Shown piece by piece: positions 61,360 to 64,000 of a DNA stretch of 64,000 bases (position 1 is the first letter of the stretch; each line of letters begins with the position of its first letter). A program made the translations under genes and the position numbers. Below the pieces are notes generated by a model. That model saw only the letters and a program-made list of their open reading frames with translations. It was not told the origin of the DNA and searched no databases. The stretch is taken from contig CANMCY010000001.1 in NCBI GenBank assembly GCA_947496375.1, positions 180,782 through 244,781 on the forward strand. The letters run 5' to 3'. Origin of the DNA: Flavobacteriales bacterium. GTDB taxonomy: Bacteria > Bacteroidota > Bacteroidia > NS11-12g > UBA955.

Positions 61360-63474
61360 TCATAAATTTATACCAATTTCTTTTAGCAAGTGGTCAGCCT
61401 GTCCTACATATTTTACAACAAATAATACGTAGCGTATGTCGCATCCAATACTTCGGCTGTATTGATCGTTCCAGGCATAATCATTGATGGTGGCTGTAAA
61501 GCTTCTGTCAAAATTGATCCCGATCAGATTTCCATTGGCATCCAATACGGCACTTCCGCTGTTGCCGCCTGTAGTATCGAGATTGTATAGAAATGCCACA
61601 GCCACTTCTCCGGTTTCTTTATCTTTAAAAACTGCGGGTATATCTTTTATTCGCAGTTTATCGGCAACAATGGAAGGCAATCGGTAATCTGGCGCGGTAT
61701 TGGCCTTTTCAAATACCCCTTTGAGTGTGGTGTAAGGCATGTGAATTTCTGCGTCATTGGGCTTATATCGTTTAATATATCCGTAGGTTAAACGCAATGT
61801 GCTGTTAGCATCCGGAATAAATTGACCATTTTTATATTCCTGCTTCAAATCCAGATATACAGGCATTATGGCTTTAATTTCTTGATCGATTAAGCTCCAT
61901 TCATATTCTATGCGCATGGATTCTTCTTCAACTTCATCAAAAAGTTTTGTTAAGCCACTTTGATAATTCAATAGTTTTTCTGGATTGTTTCGCAATAATC
62001 CAAATACAAATGCAGTATCAAATAATTTGTCTTTTTTTGCATTCTGATCAATCCATTGTGCTATAGGCAGTTTCCCGTTTACTTTTAATTTAACTTTTCG
62101 ATTATCATTAATTTTTGGAAGCAGCTCCTTAAGAACAGAAATTTCCAAGGTTTTATCAATAACAGCGTAATTCTGACGCATTGCCGAGACAAACGCTGTA
62201 ATAGTTTTCTTCTTATTCTCTTCGTTGCTTTTGTTAATTGTGCTCTTAAATTGTCTTATTGACTGGGCTGCATAGAATGGACCAGATTGGTTATACAGGA
62301 ACTGGTAATGGTAACGCTGAGCTGCCAGTTCAGTTTTTCTTGCCCAGAGGCTTTGTAATTTTGGAATGGCAAGTTTAATGGCCTCATCATTTTTAGTTTC
62401 TGATAATTTCATCATCATGGCCTCGTCGTTAATTTTTTGATCAACCAAACCTGTTCTCATCAATCCCTGCATTTTCCCCCGATAATTCTTCTCTACATTT
62501 TCCAGCCCTTGAATCTCTTTTGCAAATGCCAGAAACTTTGACTCATTTCCTTCACTCAATGTTTTCATTTGCCGTATATACCAGCTATACCATTTTTGAA
62601 TGGTAGGCAGCTGAATATCCTGCTGGAATTTTAAATATGGTGCACTCTCGTGTCTATAGGTGCGCCCCGGGTAGCCCATGATGAATACGAAATCACCTTC
62701 TTTGGTACCATTAGCATTAATTTTTAAGTGTCTTTTTGGTGTAAAGGGTACATTGTTTTTGCTGTAAGGTGCCGGTTTCCCGTCCGGTCCAACATACGCA
62801 CGTACCATGCTAAAGTCCCCATTGTGTCTCGGCCATTCCCAGTTATCAAGATCTCCACCAAATTGACCGATGGTGACAGGCGGTGCGAATACCAATCGTA
62901 CATCCGGTATGAGAAGGTAGCGAAACAGCATGTAACTTTTCCCAACAAACATCTCTGAAACTTCCATGGTCAATTCAGGATTTATGACTTTTTCTTCTGC
63001 TAGAATTTTTTTAATGTTGTCTGAAATGGCTGTGGCTCTGGCGACGGGATTTAAATCTTTACCAATTCCCTGCAATACTTTGGCAGATACATCTTCAAAA
63101 GACTGAGTGATTCTGCAAGGCATTTGAATGGGTAATTCTTGAGTTTTGTCTTTGGCCACAAAACCGTTTTCGAGGTAGTTGTTGTCTGCGGAACTTAAAT
63201 CGGCAACTCCTCCGTATACACAGTGATGATTGGTGATAATAAGACCCTCCGAAGAGATGAATGAGCCGGAACATCCTCCAACCTTGACCAGTGCGTTGGC
63301 CAAACTGACTTCACCCGGTGAGAATAATTCTCGGGTTGTAAGTTTTAATCCTGCATTCTGTAGTGCTTTCTCATCAAGGTAGTTTAGCGGAAACATTCCT
63401 TCATCCTTGGTTGCCGACAGGGAAACAAGACCTACAAATATGCTTGTCAGTAATACAATGCTGATATTTCTCAT
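61360..63474 (-). CDS. S46-family dipeptidyl-peptidase (DPP7/DPP11 type)
   Basis: 704 residues from the ATG at 63474 (MRNISIVLLTSIFVGLVSLSA signal peptide); an extension of 8 codons is unlikely. Chymotrypsin-like serine protease with a large helical insert: His in GLIITNHHCVYGG, the active Ser in TTGGNSGSAVLDANGNLIGINFD, and the typical HNGDFSMVRAYVG and YPGRTYRHES. It removes dipeptides from peptides in the periplasm. The residue after NFD is Arg, as in DPP11, which prefers Asp or Glu at P1; DPP7 has Gly (known for the family, applied here by inference). Confidence 0.93.
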   Translation of the reverse strand: MRNISIVLLTSIFVGLVSLSATKDEGMFPLNYLDEKALQNAGLKLTTRELFSPGEVSLANALVKVGGCSGSFISSEGLIITNHHCVYGGVADLSSADNNYLENGFVAKDKTQELPIQMPCRITQSFEDVSAKVLQGIGKDLNPVARATAISDNIKKILAEEKVINPELTMEVSEMFVGKSYMLFRYLLIPDVRLVFAPPVTIGQFGGDLDNWEWPRHNGDFSMVRAYVGPDGKPAPYSKNNVPFTPKRHLKINANGTKEGDFVFIMGYPGRTYRHESAPYLKFQQDIQLPTIQKWYSWYIRQMKTLSEGNESKFLAFAKEIQGLENVEKNYRGKMQGLMRTGLVDQKINDEAMMMKLSETKNDEAIKLAIPKLQSLWARKTELAAQRYHYQFLYNQSGPFYAAQSIRQFKSTINKSNEENKKKTITAFVSAMRQNYAVIDKTLEISVLKELLPKINDNRKVKLKVNGKLPIAQWIDQNAKKDKLFDTAFVFGLLRNNPEKLLNYQSGLTKLFDEVEEESMRIEYEWSLIDQEIKAIMPVYLDLKQEYKNGQFIPDANSTLRLTYGYIKRYKPNDAEIHMPYTTLKGVFEKANTAPDYRLPSIVADKLRIKDIPAVFKDKETGEVAVAFLYNLDTTGGNSGSAVLDANGNLIGINFDRSFTATINDYAWNDQYSRSIGCDIRYVLFVVKYVGQADHLLKEIGINL

Positions 63475-63495
63475 CACAATGATTTTATTATGCTG

Positions 63496-63503
63496 CAAAA
63501 GTA
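63496..63503 (-). promoter_or_regulatory. -7 box TACTTTTG of the S46 peptidase gene
   Basis: Exact TAnnTTTG match on the minus strand followed by CAGC; 21 nt before the ATG at 63474. Confidence 0.55.
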
Positions 63504-63535
63504 AACTTTAGGTTGGGTGATTGCATGGTCAAACC

Positions 63536-63543
63536 TAATTTTG
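63536..63543 (+). promoter_or_regulatory. -7 box TAATTTTG of the TerC-family gene
   Basis: Exact TAnnTTTG match followed by CC, ending 7 nt before the ATG at 63551. It lies opposite the S46 promoter in a 76-nt divergent spacer. Confidence 0.6.
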
Positions 63544-63550
63544 CCGGTGA

Positions 63551-64000
63551 ATGGAGTTTAAACTGTTCTTCTTATTGGGTTTTATTGGTTTTGTCGCGCT
63601 GGGGCTTGCTATGGATTTGGGGCTTCTGGGAAAGGGAGGGAATACGGTAACCACAAGGCAGGCGCTATGGCGCACAATGGCCTGGATTACAGCAGGGCTG
63701 TTGTTTTCACTGGTTATTTATTTCTTTCATCACCATGTACATGGATTAAAAACCGTTGCAGATTATAAAAACTTTAAAGATACCTACAACAGTAATTTTA
63801 TTGTTTTCGATGATGTTGGCAAATGTCGTAATTCGTTTTCGAAGGAAGCGGTTATCAGTTATATCACCGGTTATTTCGTTGAATATTCCCTAAGCGTAGA
63901 TAATCTATTTGTTATACTTCTCATTTTTGGTTCATTCGGAATCAGTAATTCAGATCAAAAAAAGATACTGGTTTGGGGTGTGATTGGCGCTGTAATCATG
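63551..64000 (+). CDS. TerC/Alx-family membrane protein (3' end outside window)
   Basis: The first 150 codons are present and the frame is open at the window end. Three hydrophobic helices are visible (FFLLGFIGFVALGLAMDLG, WITAGLLFSLVIYFF, and SYITGYFVEYSLSVDNLFVI), the last carrying the family signature with the conserved acidic residues in EYSLSVDNLFV. Relatives export Mn2+ or act in tellurite resistance. The insert FHHHVHGLKTVADYKNFKDTYNS between helices 2 and 3 is polar. Neighbours beyond the window are unknown. Confidence 0.85.
   Translation, partial: MEFKLFFLLGFIGFVALGLAMDLGLLGKGGNTVTTRQALWRTMAWITAGLLFSLVIYFFHHHVHGLKTVADYKNFKDTYNSNFIVFDDVGKCRNSFSKEAVISYITGYFVEYSLSVDNLFVILLIFGSFGISNSDQKKILVWGVIGAVIM

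Overview
The window is a gene-dense stretch of a Bacteroidota chromosome, probably from the Chitinophagia/Sphingobacteriia side of the phylum (inference from gene content; no rRNA is present to place it). The evidence is a type IX secretion (T9SS) component, PorQ, beside a secreted protein with a T9SS sorting tail; a DUF4249-type lipoprotein; a TonB-dependent receptor; an S46 dipeptidyl-peptidase; an almost complete lack of Shine-Dalgarno sequences; and many copies of the Bacteroidota -7 promoter box TAnnTTTG just upstream of start codons.

Layout. 1-7.5 kb: end of a membrane protein, dnaK, a DUF4249-like lipoprotein, an exported lectin-fold/coiled-coil protein with panB, a transaldolase, and a two-gene unit (SRPBCC-like protein plus beta-barrel-like protein). 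7.5-10.5 kb: queD-folE (pterin/queuosine), then a two-gene minus-strand unit of an outer-membrane-like protein and a PvuRts1I/AbaSI-like modification-dependent endonuclease, then tRNA-His. 10.5-14.8 kb: a small surface-polysaccharide cluster (glycosyltransferase, asparagine-synthase-like amidotransferase, flippase). 14.8-18.4 kb: phosphopantetheinyl transferase, WD40 propeller, CvfB-like S1 protein, dcd, and a REP-associated tyrosine transposase whose coding sequence carries a perfect REP-like palindrome. 18.5-26 kb: glycyl-tRNA synthetase, pgk, a repeat-rich spacer, corA, a dolichol-phosphate-mannose-synthase-like transferase, a GmhB-like phosphatase, an M23 peptidase and ribF. 26-43.4 kb: porQ-cmk, a T9SS cargo protein, tpiA, a 1516-residue exported protein of unknown function, truA-thiolase, a TonB receptor, yebC, a DUF1573 protein and an LTA-synthase-like sulfatase. 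43.5-60.6 kb: str, S10, spc and alpha ribosomal operons fused into one 31-gene array, without tuf, adk or map. 60.6-64 kb: thioredoxin and rhodanese, the S46 peptidase and the start of a TerC-family gene.

How it works together. Most of the window is core metabolism and translation. The accessory content is the endonuclease unit (probable phage defence), the polysaccharide mini-cluster, the transposase with its internal palindrome, and the palindromic repeats after pgk. Across the window the -7 box often ends only 4-9 nt before the start codon, so many mRNAs are probably leaderless or nearly so. This pattern supports several start-site choices, including an apparent ATT start for the glycosyltransferase and a CATG shared by two divergent start codons.

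Limits. All calls come from reading the sequence and remembered family features; no database search was run. No gene-free stretch exceeds 300 bases; the longest, 21255-21507, holds repeats.
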